In this document: piece by piece, positions 34,527-45,177 of the stretch
Layout: each line of letters opens with the position of its first letter
Numbering within the stretch: position 1 is the first letter of the stretch
NCBI GenBank assembly: GCA_022494885.1
Contig: JAGVSM010003983.1
Span: 186,001-250,000 of the forward strand
DNA: 64,000 nt
Direction of reading: 5' to 3'
Source of the DNA: Micrasema longulum
Lineage: Eukaryota; Arthropoda; Insecta; Trichoptera; Brachycentridae
The notes under the pieces: model-generated
What the model saw: only the letters and a program-made list of their open reading frames with translations
Databases searched by the model: none
What the model was told of the DNA's origin: nothing
Made by a program: the position numbers and the translations under genes

Positions 34527-35325
34527 TAAACTGTTGTATACTTTTAAATTAAGTCTTGGAAAAAGACGTTTTACAATTATGTTTTTTGTATTATCTTTTA
34601 ATAAATATTTTCAAAATAAGAAATTGTGCTAATTTTAGTATCTTTCCATATTGATTTTTTATAGCACGCATGTTTCTCAAAACAGACCCATCAGTTCTAA
34701 AAATTATAAACAAGACTAGGTACCTATGTATTATTCATGGCTACATAATTTAAATGATCATTTTCGTGAATTCTCATTCAATCCACATCGGAGCCTAACA
34801 ATTTTAATTTATGTTTGAATTGTGTATATTAAATGACTGTGGTGTATAATAACATAATCTCCTCAAGTTGTGGGTGTGAGGAGAGATGCAGCTGAGGAGA
34901 TAGTGAGGGGGTAGGAAACCCAACAGGTGGTTTTGATGGTCAACTAACCTCGCTCAAATAGCGAGGAAATTGCACAGTAAACGCAACTAAACAAGCATAA
35001 TGAAATGCAAATTATCTGATAATAATATTTATTTACCTGAGCTAAGTTACTTACCGGTAAAATATTGATAACACGAACTTATTGATTGTTACAATAATCC
35101 AGTATGCTTACTGAGAGAATTCATTATGCCAAAATTGCTCAATTTTAATACTTATTTAAAATTTGGCACCTATTCAGAACACATACGGCTACTGTTAAGT
35201 TCGTTCATCTTATGTTTTTTTTATTTGTTTAAATTGTTTGTTTTTTTTACAATACATAAGAGGTAAAACAGAGTATTAAAAAAATAAAGGATAATTACAT
35301 AGTAATGAAATACATAATTAAGACA
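34527..35325. other. Spacer
   Basis: A G-rich patch at 34.86-34.93 kb (GTGAGGAGAGATGCAGCTGA) is not matched elsewhere. No gene seen. Confidence 0.35.
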
Positions 35326-35550
35326 GGCGCCGTGGCGCAGTTGGTTAGACGGCTATCTGTGAAACTGGCGTCGCGGGTTCGATTCCCGCCAGTTGCAAGA
35401 AAAAAATCCAAGAAAGATTTTTTTCTCAATTGGTCTGGGTGTTGTGGTGTATTTTTCATTACCTTCTTCCATATCCCCTCTATCCCACCTGTTGACAAGC
35501 CTCAAAATAGAGGCTTAGCGGGTTATTCCTTAAAAAAAAAAACACTAAAA
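35326..35550 (+). mobile_element. SINE family C, copy 1
   Basis: The tRNA-like head GGCGCCGTGGCGCAGTTGGT has a perfect T-arm GCGGG/CCCGC around TTCGATT. The acceptor stem does not pair, so it is not a functional tRNA. The body is CTCAATTGGTCTGGGTGTTG, CTCTATCCCACCTG, then a terminal hairpin AAGCCTC...GAGGCTT. A frame on each strand crosses the head and neither is a gene. Confidence 0.8.
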
Positions 35551-35904
35551 ATAGTAAACAAAAAATCCCATAAAGGCATGGCCTGTTCGTGGGTACACAA
35601 GAAATGTTTACGAATTTTTGCTCCTATAATAAATAGACAGGTATAATATTTTCATGTTATATAAGAAAGAGAAAAGATATTCCGTAAAAAACTAAAATGT
35701 ACTTTTTTATTTTGTAGTAATTAAAAAAGGAAATAATAAATACAAAAAAAAACATAAAAATATTCCTTTTTATTAAAGAGTAACAAAAAATATCATAGAA
35801 AAAAAAGAGTTCATGTCTTTAGTTTGAATCCAGGATAGTGCGTATTGTTTAAAAGAAGGAAATTTTTGAAAGTTTGGGATCAATGAAATATTATTAGTTA
35901 AAAC

Positions 35905-36085
35905 AGTATGTTGTAGTGGTTAGGGCGTTTAATAACCAAGCATGCGATTACAGGGTCAACTCCTGAGGACTTCAATAAGTATATGGAAATGTAATTTCCA
36001 CTGAAACATTTCATAGTCCAAAAACTTTAATTTAAAGTATGAGACTGATCATCTTATCTTCGGGGCAGCAAAAGTTCTACAGTAC
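35905..36085 (+). mobile_element. SINE family A relic
   Basis: A strongly diverged head (TGTTGTAGTGGTTAGGGCGT) and body blocks (GAAACATTTCATAGTCC, GAGACTGATCATCTTATCTT) are in the family A order. The B box is mostly lost. Confidence 0.5.
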
Positions 36086-36803
36086 GTTCAAATATGAGCA
36101 GAGTGGCGAACGTAACGTACTGTAAAATTATAACTTAAATCAACCAACTACAGGACATGAGTCATAAACCTTGACGTCCACATTTCCTTCTTAATTAGGT
36201 TCTCTATCTTGGTTGAAATATCTACAAACACTATTTTTAACATTTTAAGCACTAACACCTTGGTCTTCCAATAAATTAACAACAACTGAACGAATACAAA
36301 AAAATATATAAAATAATGTAGACATTTGCGTTGATACATAAATGATGCCGGACTACATAAATGATGCCGGATATAATAAATAATGGTCCAACTAGACAGA
36401 ACATTTAATATAAATTATTATTATGAACTTTTTCAGAGTTCGCGAAAGTTATAATTCAGTATAATGCTTTTTGCTGCCACGTGAGACTAAGTAAATAGAG
36501 CTAAAAGGAGAGGTTTGTTTTTCAAATTTCTGTTTGAATAGGACCTCATATGTTTCATTTAATTCACAACCGGGGATTTGCATAAAATATAAAAGCGCCA
36601 TTAGGGGACTGGAAAAAACAAAGGCTAACTAAAAGTTTTCTGTACTTTTACAAAAAATAAATATCTTTAAGACACCGAGAATGCTGAAAACATAATTAAA
36701 TGAAAGTTTTAAATTATACCAATTCCCTTCGGTAATAATTATATCCTATATGTAGAAATTCATCAAAATATAATAAAATCCTGAGAGAATTAATATACAG
36801 TTT
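36086..36803. other. Spacer with minor repeats
   Basis: 36141-36195 faintly resembles FB module B/A in inverse (ACAGGACATGAGTCATAAAC, GTCCACATTTCCTTC). 36333-36370 is a 19-bp tandem duplication around TACATAAATGATGCCGG. Confidence 0.35.
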
Positions 36804-37050
36804 GTCGGCCTCGTGGTGTAGCGGTCAGGGCATTTGCCTACCGTGCAAGAGGTCTCGGGTTCGATTCGCGACATGGTTGACACGAAATATTTATCTAAAA
36901 ATGTATTTTTACGCTAGAATATTTCGTAGTCCCTGGACTGGCATCTGAAGCGTAAGACTGATCATCTTACCTTCATGTAACAAAAAATGATCAGGATACG
37001 CTGCGATTGGTTTACCGATGCAGTGCCCTAAGGAAATAATGATGATGAAA
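36804..37050 (+). mobile_element. SINE family A
   Basis: A full head (GTCGGCCTCGTGGTGTAGCG, B box GGGTTCGATTCGCGAC), a full body (GTCCCTGGACTGGCATCTGA, GATACGCTGCGATTGG) and an ATGATGATGA tail. The CAC...GCGGAAAGG block before the tail is deleted. Confidence 0.85.
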
Positions 37051-37439
37051 AATAATGATTGTCAGAAAATATTGGTAACATCTAAATGTTAAAATGAGTT
37101 AAATAAGATTTATACATAAGGGGTAATTCTGAAACAAGATAAACACTTGATTATGGATATCTAAACTTGACCCTAACAAAATTCACATGGTTTTCATGAT
37201 GACGGTCGCCAGACTTTATAAATAATGTATGACAATTTATCATTTGATTTTCTCCTGGCTTTAAAAATACCTCGTAACTGTATGCGCACAAACAACATTT
37301 CTTGTACCGTTTTTAATTTTACGGAGATATCAACAGCCATTTAATTAAAATATTATGCATAAAAGTGAGAAAAAAGAATTTTAAAAAATATCAACTTTTT
37401 TCTTTCGATCGCTCATGATTTTCAGTGTCAAAGACAACG

Positions 37440-37560
37440 AAGTTACCAAAATAATAATAATTTTACCCTGAAGATGGCCCCTGCAATTATAGCTGAAACG
37501 TCAAAACAAATCCAACACATACGGTATCACCACTGGGTATCACCCAAAAAAGAAACATAT
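37440..37560 (+). mobile_element. Penelope-like terminal repeat, ACGU family
   Basis: A hammerhead-like core (37468-37502) followed by AAAACAAATCCAACACATAC. A CUGAAGAUGGCC...GAAACGUC word is the familiar form of Penelope-type ends. Only one copy of this family was found in the window. Confidence 0.5.
37468..37502 (+). ncRNA. Hammerhead-like motif, ACGU helix III
   Basis: CUGAAGA, extra U, a weakened stem II (GGC/GCU with a 13-nt loop), GAAACGUC with a self-complementary ACGU and cleavage C. Both conserved boxes are perfect. Stem II has decayed. Confidence 0.5.
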
Positions 37561-38025
37561 TGTTAAAACAGATTTTGATTATATTTTATCAATTAAAAAA
37601 ATTAGAGATATTACGACGCTCATACAAATTTACGTGGCCATTTTTGTATAAAAAAGCAGATATATTTATTACTAAGGGCTCATTTAATTATTTTAAAGTA
37701 AAAAAATTAATTAAATACATTCTTTCATGTTTATTATTACTTGTTTTTAAATCAGTAAACCTTTATTTAGCATGAAAATAAAACATTTAGAAATAAAAAA
37801 TAGAACACTTCATGTTGAACTTGCCAAAAAAGAGTCAGGCTCTTGTGTTTGGCAAGTGTACAAAATAATATAAAATAGAAACAAAAATAAATGACAAAAT
37901 AAAAAATTATAAATAAATAAACAGTAATAAACAACAATAATATCTTAAACTTTTCTGCTCACACAAATTTAAAATACACATTTGATTATGATATTCACTA
38001 TAACAATACGCGTTACTCAGGGAAT
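37561..38025. other. AT-rich spacer
   Basis: A lysine/isoleucine-rich 71-codon frame (37.56 kb) reflects AT composition. An inverted pair CTTGCCAA...TTGGCAAG occurs at about 37819-37856. Confidence 0.35.
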
Positions 38026-38730
38026 CTTCATGTGTAAGTTTCGCTCAACGAAGTTCGGCAAAAGATCTCTGGAAAATATTGGCCATTCCGAATTTAATAA
38101 ACTGCCCGATAAGCTAAAACACGATAAGTCGAATAGAAAATCCAAAAGTGACGCTATTAAAAAATATTACCTTAAACTTTTTAATATATTACAACAGAGA
38201 TGAAGAACATTTAAGAGAAGGTAATATGGAAGTCTAGGCATCTACAGGGCTTATGACCTGTCAATGGCTGGTTTAAGTGGCCACTTACACACTGTGTAAC
38301 ATTCACCATTCTGCCTATACTTGAACATCCATATTCCTTAAATTCTTTCATCTGTTGATGTTTGTGAAGTTAAAGAGCTGAAACCTTTATTTATGCTAGG
38401 TAGCGTTGAGAATAATTCAGTAGATGAATCTCACTTGCATAGAAGGTTTCAGCTCTTTAACTACAAACATCAACAGATGAAAGAATTCAAGAATATGGAT
38501 AAATACTAAACAAGAATATTCCCAGTGTGTGAAATAACCCTGCCATTAACAGCATAAGCAAATCTGGGCTCTGTCTTCTGCTCTCTATTATGTCAATAAT
38601 ATAAACAACTCCCCAGGAGTTGAATCCAGATCCTTAATCTACAAAAATTTGAACAAACTCAAAATATTGTTAACCTTTTTGATAGCGAGGTAATTTATAT
38701 AGATGGTGTAGTACTGAGTTTTATGTTTTT
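38026..38730 (+). pseudogene. LINE ORF2 C-terminus split by FB
   Basis: 38026-38182 encodes FGKRSLENIGHSEFNKLPDK, then a KSDAIKKYYLKLF end. This matches the K.SF...G...WNKLP..IK...FK..LK.Y pattern of LINE C-termini, with W replaced by F. The fold-back copy interrupts it within KLF, and the frame resumes without a shift after the insertion (38670 onward, DSEVIYIDGVV). The 11-bp near-duplicate TTAA(A/C)CTTTTT flanks the insert. No RT domain is left. The annotated Met at 37982 is unlikely to be meaningful. Confidence 0.65.
38183..38669 (+). mobile_element. Fold-back family FB, copy 6 (A-B-C-C'-D), TSD
   Basis: Modules A (38183-38222), B and C run forward. C' returns inverted (AAGGTTTCAGCTCTTTAACT, CAACAGATGAAAGAATTCAA at 38442-38490). 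Tail D follows with CAACTCCCCAGGAGTTG and CAAAATATTG. C/C' form a hairpin with arms of about 50 bp. Flanks TTAAACTTTTT (38172-38182) and TTAACCTTTTT (38670-38680) match 10 of 11. Confidence 0.8.
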
Positions 38731-40199
38731 CATATAATGTTTTATTACTATTTTGGATGTATTAACTATGTATGGTATTATGTATTGTCACAAAAATGTT
38801 TTCTTTATATGCACGGTCCCAAATGAGTTTTTTTTTATAACTAATGGGAGTTTATTATGTGCTATATGTATTATTTGTTTTATTAATAATATTTTTTTTT
38901 AAATATAGCACTTATTCAAAATAATTTAATAAATGTACACAGGCACATTTTATACATATATAGATATTACAATAAAACTTAAATTAGAGAAATCAAAATA
39001 CTCCTTTATCAAACATTTATTGGATATGTTTTTTTATGTGCAATAATAATGAATTGAAATTGTTTTTTTTTTAAATCTTAATCGAAAAAATATTATTTAT
39101 TCGTTTATATGTATGACAGCGAGATAAATGTATTACGAGGAACAGACAAATCCCATTTAATTTCAAAAGTTTATTGACAGTTCTGTCAATAAGCCAAGTC
39201 GTGAGACATTGATAAGTAATATTCTCAACAAAGACAACATTTATTGGCTATAGAGATTGGTGTTGTTTAAGTTACACGTTACACAGCGAGCGTAGGTAAT
39301 AAGACGTTTATCGCACATAACCTGATTCTTGTCAGTACTACACAATACATACATTTTTATACATGATGTTACCACAAACGCTCGGTAGAGAAGATTACAC
39401 ACCGCTCATAAAACAAAATGGAAAAGGAAATCATATCAATATTGACAATCTAGTGTTGCAGAAGTAGAACATGTCTGATAAATCGAACTGTATGTTCAGA
39501 ATAAAGGGGACGCGTGTTTAACTAAAACATATTTTAAGGGTCAACAAAAACTATAGTACAAACGGAAGATAATATTATGATATCGTAAGTAATGCATAAA
39601 AAACTCTACAAAAGCATTGAAGTTTATGTCTGCTTTCAGAAACCACTTTTAACAGCAAAAAAGGATTGTAATCTGATGTAATGACTAATTTATTTACAAA
39701 TCCAACTGCTACTTTTAAAGTACGTAATTAAAAAAATATATATATCGATGATTGCCAAGTACCATTTTTAAAAAAAAAACGTTTGTTTTACGACCTGTCA
39801 TCGGCTGATTTTCTCCATATCTGTTGTACGCGTATCGAATTTGACGAACTTTGAAAAAAGGGGAAAATCTAATATTTTTCTACAAACATTCGAAAATACT
39901 TAAAATATTGATAAATTTAACAGAAGTTGTAGTTAGCACACACATTATAAGTAGATAGTATTAATGTTATTTAAATAAAATCTGTACCTTAAAGGATAAA
40001 CTGATGTTTTTTACATCGAAACAAAGTGGACTTTAGATTTTTATTTCAACAGAAAGTGGACATGGGTATAAAATAACTTATTTTGAAAATTTCTGCATCT
40101 CAACATCAAAGCAGCAAAAAGTTGGCTTCCGTATTTTCCCTTTAAAGTACAAAAATATACTCACAGTAAAAATACACAAAATATTACGTGATTCATGTA
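38731..40199. other. AT-rich spacer
   Basis: 39782-39925 carries faint FB-like words (CGACCTGTCATCGGCTGATT, CTACAAACATTCGAAAATAC, CTTAAAATATTG), possibly a very old copy. No gene seen. Confidence 0.35.
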
Positions 40200-40262
40200 C
40201 AGTAAAACTCCATTATTCGAACCTCAATCGTCCGGATTGTCAAATACCCGGATCGTTATCAG
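40200..40262 (+). mobile_element. pogo/Tigger-like terminal fragment
   Basis: CAGTAAAACTCCATTATTCG next to TA, then TCCGGATTGTCAAATACCCG. This resembles the terminal inverted repeat of pogo/Tigger elements (CAGT-AAACCTC-ATTATCCG type). The other end was not found. Confidence 0.45.
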
Positions 40263-40441
40263 GAAATAAAAAATAAGGAAGATGTAATAATAATGAGCTA
40301 AAAGCTCGTAAATGAGTTTCTTCGTCAAAGCAATTTAACTTTGACGGACACGTTTAAGTAAGTTTTTAATGTGATTTCAACTCGCTGTTTTATTTTAAAG
40401 GCAATACATTGTCATAGTTGATTAAATTTATGTTTTTTAGA

Positions 40442-40600
40442 AAAAGAAATATTTGCGTCTTATACCTAAATATTTCATTTTAAGCGCCGTTTTCAATGAG
40501 TTGTAAATAACTCACAATTAGAAAACGGGAATCAAGTTGGGGTAGAGTAGGATTCGAACCACAGACCTTCGAGCCGTGAGTACGAGACACTAGATAATGT
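40442..40600 (-). mobile_element. SINE family B
   Basis: Minus-strand copy with the order ATTTGCGTCTTATACC, ATGAGTTGTAAATAACTCAC, AAACGGGAATCAAGTTGGGG, B box GGATTCGAACCACAGACC, and GAGCCGTGAGTACGAGACAC. Confidence 0.8.
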
Positions 40601-42093
40601 ATACGTTTCTCTATAATATAGTGTATAATGTCTGGCACTCACTGAATTGGGTAATTGGATTTTTATTATATTAATTATTTTAAAAGTTTATAATAATTTA
40701 TTTTTTTCTGAAATGGGAATATTATTTTCACTCATAGAAGTATTGAAATAATATTCTACTAATGACAAGGAATTTTATTTTATTTTATAAATGTTTTAAA
40801 TCATTATAATCAATTAAAGAAATTTCAATTCTACAAGATGTCCTGTTTGCGTTTACGTTGAATATTTTTTTTTTATTTGATAACAAGCCTTCAAAATGGA
40901 ATGTCAAGTAGACAAAAATGAGCATTTTCGACACCACCTTCTGTTCGCTTCCAATCGAGGGAATAAACCTGGCAAATCTGCACGCGATATTTGCGCAGTG
41001 TACGGTGAAGATACTACGAATAATTGACCATTGTTGTAAAATAATGTAGTAGAATACATTATTGACTTATTCGTTGTAAGTTTTTTTTTGTTGCTCTCTT
41101 CATTTGTAAACGGACAAAACTTAGGTTAACACCTAATATTTTAACCACCTTTATTTATTTTTCTAAAAAAATTAAATGATCATCCCTCGAGTCTAGGTTA
41201 ATCTTGTGTGAATGTGATGGGCAGAACGTTATGCGGAAGCCTTGTTTTCAGCAACATCATTGTTCCATTTGCAAGTTTTTGATGGGCCTGACAAACAAAG
41301 GAACGAACGTGGGACGAACTAACATAATTTTTGTTTTTGAAATTGATAAATTCACAACAAAAGTCTGCTTAAAATAAGTTTTAATGGAAATCGGACACTT
41401 TCTAAAATCCCGATTTTAATGTCTTTATGCCACTTCAAACGCCATAGAAACGTTTTAGGCGCAATGCCCACTTAGTATATATTGCGTCATGAATAAAATT
41501 TATTAAAACTTTTGAAAAAATAATGTATTTATGAGTGAATGCGAAATCAACCAATTCCAAACGTTCCCCTGTTTTGAAAATTTATTCACAAAGCAAAGTT
41601 TTCAGGAAGTTTTAATAACGTTAGAGGCTCGAGCGTTACAATAAACACGTTTCAGCGTGACGTGTTTCAGTCAGGAAATTGAAAGAGTAAATTTAATTAA
41701 TGTTCATAATAAGCCTATGAATTACGTTTTATACGAAAAACTCAAAGCTTTGAATAAAGTCATTAAAATTTTTTTTTTTTAATCATTTAAGATGCTAGAA
41801 TTTTTTTACAGTTACATTCTCAAACAATCGTTTCTAAAATTATTCGTCGCTATTTTTAGTAATCCAAGAATAAATAAATAAATGTAAAAACAGTGCTTTT
41901 TTTCTTTTTTTTTAATCTTACTTTTTAAGTTAAACTACGTATGAATGTAAATGTTGAGAGAATTCGCACATTTATTTATTTAATACATAGTTAGTAATAT
42001 TTAAGTACAAACCTAAAATATATCAGTAACATAAAAATTATTTCCTCAATACGATACATAAGTAGCATTATACTACATTATATCTTTTTTTTA
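40601..42093. other. AT-rich spacer
   Basis: No frame above background. A GC-richer patch at 41.19-41.31 kb gives no recognisable peptide. Confidence 0.4.
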
Positions 42094-42330
42094 TCATCAT
42101 TATTCCCTTTCCACACCTAATGGCCCCAACGGTGCATATGGCACTGCATTGTCACACCAATTGCAACATTTTTGTTACATGAAGGTAAGATAATCAGTCT
42201 TGCGCTTCAGTTACCAGTCCAGGGACTATGAAATATTCTAGTGTACAAACATCCTTTCAATGTCGGGAATCGAACCCGACAGCTCTTGCATGGTAGGCAA
42301 ACGCGCTGGCCATTGCACCACGAGGCCAAT
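42094..42330 (-). mobile_element. SINE family A
   Basis: Minus-strand copy with TCATCATTATTCCCTTTCC, GGTGCATATGGCACTGCATT, GTTACCAGTCCAGGGACTAT. The B box is GGGAATCGAACCCGAC and the head ends GCACCACGAGGCC. GGCCCCAA is inserted in the 3' block. Confidence 0.8.
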
Positions 42331-42389
42331 AAAGCTATATTATAATGCATATTATTTTTTTGTTATTATAATTATAATATAAGTGTAAT

Positions 42390-42530
42390 TAGCGACCTGA
42401 CGAAGAGACGGGTACGTCTCAAAACCGGTTAACATAGAAAAGTTTATAAACGATTATTTACAAATATTTACCATAATTTATTTTGATGTTTGAACACAGT
42501 GTTAACGCTTTAAATATTAATACAACAAAG
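42390..42530 (+). mobile_element. Penelope-like terminal repeat, CCGG family
   Basis: The core (42397-42430) is followed about 60 bp later by GAACACAGTGTTAACGCTTT, the counterpart of GGCCACAAAGTTAATGCTTT at 44.21 kb. Confidence 0.6.
42397..42430 (+). ncRNA. Hammerhead-like motif, CCGG family
   Basis: CUGACGA, extra A, a perfect 5-bp stem II GAGAC/GUCUC around GGGUAC, AAAA (G of GAAA lost), then ACCGGU and cleavage U. Stem I (GCGAC/AACAU) is degenerate. The first box and stem II are intact. Confidence 0.55.
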
Positions 42531-42554
42531 AAATGACATGGGTATTCATAGACA

Positions 42555-42765
42555 GGCGCCGTGGCACAGTTAGTAAGACGGCCAACTGTGAAACTGATGT
42601 CGCGGATTCGGTTCCCGCTAGTTGCAAGAAAAAAAATTCAAGAAAGATTATTTTCTCAATTGGTCTGGGTGTTGAGGTGTATTTTTCATTTACTCCTTCC
42701 ATATCTCCTCTATCCCACCTGCTGACAAGCCTCTAATTAAAGGGTTAATTTTAACAAAAAATAAG
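42555..42765 (+). mobile_element. SINE family C, copy 2
   Basis: GGCGCCGTGGCACAGTTAGT head, B box GGATTCGGTTCCCGCTAG, body CTCAATTGGTCTGGGTGTTG, CTCTATCCCACCTG, and end AAGCCTCTAATTAAAGGG. It aligns with 35326-35550. Confidence 0.8.
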
Positions 42766-43162
42766 GGATTAATTATTTTTCTTCTTCTTCTTAGAAGGAA
42801 TCCCTGAAACATTTTCATTTTCATTTACCATAGATTTGTTTTCTTTTCCCGTCGAAATAACAAAGACCTTCCACCGTTGTGGTAAAGGTTAAAAGACTTC
42901 GCGAAACTATCATCAATTTAAAAGAATGGTAGACATTTTAAAGTGTATTTTTTGTTCACTAACTGATGGCTGTTCTAATCTAAAAATTCTCCCAGACATG
43001 ATGAAGAGCAGCGATTAATATTCTGAGAGTTTCAACAAACACTTGTTTCTTGTGACTTGAGACTTGAGTGCGCAGAGAGCATATTTTTAAAATTTACCTT
43101 TTTTACCTTAGATTTTTTTTCTCCAGTACATAGCACAAAAACACAACATAAAATAGGATAAA
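42766..43162. other. Spacer
   Basis: Nothing recognised up to the LINE coding relic. Confidence 0.35.
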
Positions 43163-43564
43163 ATGACTCGCCTACAGTCCGTATTAAATGCCGCAGCGAG
43201 ACTTATTTTCGGAATCTCTAAGTACAGTCATATCTTTCAACTACTTCGGAATTACACTGGCTACGTTTTCCACAGGCTTATGTATAAGTCTCTGCACAAC
43301 TCTGCTCCAGAATATCTAAGGGATTTCTGCATTCCAGTTGAACTAGCTGACAGACGTCTTACGCTTAGATCAGCTACATCTACGTAGAAAGGAAAAGTTA
43401 TTTTCTCTCTACTCAAACAGCGCATTAAATTCGGCGAACGCGCATTTGCGGTCGCAGGCCCTATGGCATGGAATGCTCTCTCAGCAGAGGTGCAAAACTG
43501 TGAGAGTGAAGCGATGTTTCGGAAGAAACTCAAAAACCACTTGTTCTCTAAATCATTTGAATAA
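43163..43564 (+). pseudogene. LINE ORF2 C-terminus (CR1-like) with one stop
   Basis: The frame reads RLQSVLNAAARLIFGISKYS, then HNSAPEYLRDF and RRLTLRSATST, then a TAG stop (43385-43387). It continues in the same frame through FGERAFAVAGPMAWNALSAE and a basic FRKKLKNHLF end, closing with TAA at 43562-43564. This order (LQ.VLNAAARLI, P.YL.D, LRSA, G.RAF..A.P..WN.LP, LK..LF) is the C-terminus of CR1/L2-type LINEs. A segment around LRNYTGYVFHRL is shortened, so LHWLPV is lost. A 3' region follows with AAAGCGCCCTTGAGG and ending AATAATAATAA (to about 43710), the expected LINE tail. 5'-truncated, inactive. Confidence 0.85.
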
Positions 43565-43710
43565 ATTCTTAGCCTGTGATGACAAAGTACAATGTTTTTC
43601 TTAAATAAACAAAGCTAAAATTAAATTCATATTATTATATAATCACTTTGCAAAGCGCCCTTGAGGTATTATATTACGAAAATGGCGCTTTATGAGTTGT
43701 TTATAATAAT
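43565..43710 (+). mobile_element. LINE 3' UTR and AATAAT tail
   Basis: GCAAAGCGCCCTTGAGGTAT and AATGGCGCTTTATGAG can pair across a short loop, before the AATAATAAT tail. Similar closing blocks occur at 21.44 kb (plus) and 55.32 kb (minus). Confidence 0.65.
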
Positions 43711-43947
43711 AATAAAAAATGCTGTGCGTGAGTATATTGATTTAATTAGTGTTACATTACAGTACGTATATACACATAGCACACATAATAAAAAATACAC
43801 AGTAAAAATATTTCGATGTAAGCAACAATAGAAAATCTAATTTTTAAAAGCAATTTAGGTAAATCAACAAAGCAGTTCATTTTTTGGATCATGCACGTGT
43901 CTGTCAAGATATTTGGTCTAGTTGCACTATTAATACAAGATAAATAA

Positions 43948-43980
43948 AATTTCGAGACGTGCCCGTCTGCTCGTCAGGAC
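43948..43980 (-). ncRNA. Hammerhead-like motif, truncated at helix III
   Basis: Minus strand: GUCCUGACGA, stem II AGAC/GUCU around GGGCAC, then GAAA followed by UUUU instead of CCGG. The first box, stem II and GAAA are kept. Helix III is lost. Confidence 0.5.
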
Positions 43981-44117
43981 AGTCACTACACCAACATGCA
44001 AATACTAAAATACACTTTCAACTTTACCATCACCGTAGTATGCATAGTATTTACGAAAAAATACATAACTTACATGCAGCGTTAAATGGAATGCTAACAC
44101 CACTAAGTCCGAGTGTC

Positions 44118-44151
44118 CTGACGAAGAGACGGGCACGCCTCGAAACCGGTA
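44118..44151 (+). ncRNA. Hammerhead-ribozyme-like motif, best CCGG copy
   Basis: Stem I pairs GUGUC (5' flank) with GACAU (3' flank) over 5 bp. Then CUGACGA, extra A, stem II GAGAC/GCCUC (4 of 5 pairs; the 42.40-kb copy shows the perfect GUCUC form) around GGGCAC, GAAA, self-complementary ACCGGU and cleavage A. All conserved core bases of both boxes are present. Confidence 0.7.
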
Positions 44152-44249
44152 GACATAAAAAGTCAGGTAGGGTTTATATATTTAAATTTACTAACATATC
44201 TTAAAATGTTTGGCCACAAAGTTAATGCTTTGAGCATAAATAAAATCTT

Positions 44250-44697
44250 GGGATGGAGAATACCATAAATAAGGGAAGATTGAAGTCTAGGCATGTACAG
44301 GGCTTATGATCTATCATTGGCTGGTTTAAGTGGCCACTTTACACACTGTGTAACATTCACCATTTCGCCTATGTTTGAACATCCATATTTCTTCAATTCT
44401 TCCATTTGTTGATTTAAGTGAAGTTAAAGAGCTGAAACCTTTATTGCTGTCAGGAGATTCATCTGACTGAATTATTTCACATACTAGGCAACGCTTGAAA
44501 ACAATTTTTCAATTTTTAAACTTCTTCTTGGACCAGCCAACGATAGGTCATAAGCCCAGTACAGGCCTAGACTTCCATTTAAGATTTCCTTATTTAAGAT
44601 ATTCTCCATCCCTGTTGTTATTTGTTAATCTTAATGACTCCCGAGGGAGTGAAATCCAGTATTTTGTCTACGAACATTTGGACCAACTCAAATATTG
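44250..44697 (+). mobile_element. Fold-back family FB, copy 7 (5'-truncated), 9-bp TSD
   Basis: It begins inside module A (GGGATGGAGAATACC). B and C run forward, B' returns inverted (ACCAGCCAACGATAGGTCAT, 44533), then A' (GATATTCTCCATCCCTGTTG). D follows with ACTCCCGAGGGAGT and ACCAACTCAAATATTG. TAAAATCTT occurs at 44241-44249 and 44698-44706. The intact A' shows about 20 bp missing from the 5' end of A. The 79-codon frame at 44.5 kb is accidental. Confidence 0.8.
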
Positions 44698-44877
44698 TAA
44701 AATCTTTACCATTCAAATATTCATTTCCAATTGAGTTTTGTACTGGATTTTGTATAAATAAATATATAAAAAAATAAGTGAAAACTCAATGTTTTTCAAA
44801 ACATCGCTTGTACTCTTCATATGTAATGTACAAAGTCATTATTTAATGTTTTATTTAATATTTAACTTCTAGATATC

Positions 44878-45177
44878 ATGACAATTGATCAAAGAATCAA
44901 ATTCAATGTTGCTAATGAAATAAACAAAATTATTTAAGGAATAGTTCCGAGATATTTTCAAAATAAACTAAAAAATAATGAGTTCTTTCATAACTATGCA
45001 ACAAGAGGATCTTAAAATATAAGACTGGAAAAGAAATCAAAAGCAATGTCCCAGAACTGCCTTATGTACAAGGGAATACAATTATTTGAGGAAATGCCAG
45101 AAAGCATAAAAATGAAATAAATGTCAATATATTTAAAATTAAATGTAAAAAGTATATATGTGAAAAATATTAGGTAA
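44878..45177 (+). pseudogene. LINE ORF2 C-terminus relic
   Basis: One frame with three internal stops keeps the pattern of a LINE end: MTIDQRIKFNVANEINKII, then VPRYFQNKLKNNEFFHNYAT, then NCLMYKGIQLFEEMPESIKM. It resembles (KI..G..P.YL...L..N.E....TR...SL.YKG...FN.LP..IK). The spacing and wording differ from the relics at 19.2, 38.0 and 43.2 kb, so it is a further family. The downstream region is AT-rich with repeated GTAAATA/GTGAATA words. Confidence 0.65.

Larger units (their letters stand above)
43945..44240. mobile_element. Head-to-head Penelope-like ends, CCGG family
   Basis: The minus-strand core at 43948-43980 and plus-strand core at 44118-44151 face each other across about 140 bp. 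After the plus core comes GGCCACAAAGTTAATGCTTT (44210), the family tail. An FB element is inserted directly after this tail. Confidence 0.6.

Noticed and set aside
35326..35397. Apparent tRNA gene with perfect T-arm
   Set aside because: The acceptor stem does not pair, and the same head plus body recurs at 42.56 kb, so it is a SINE head.
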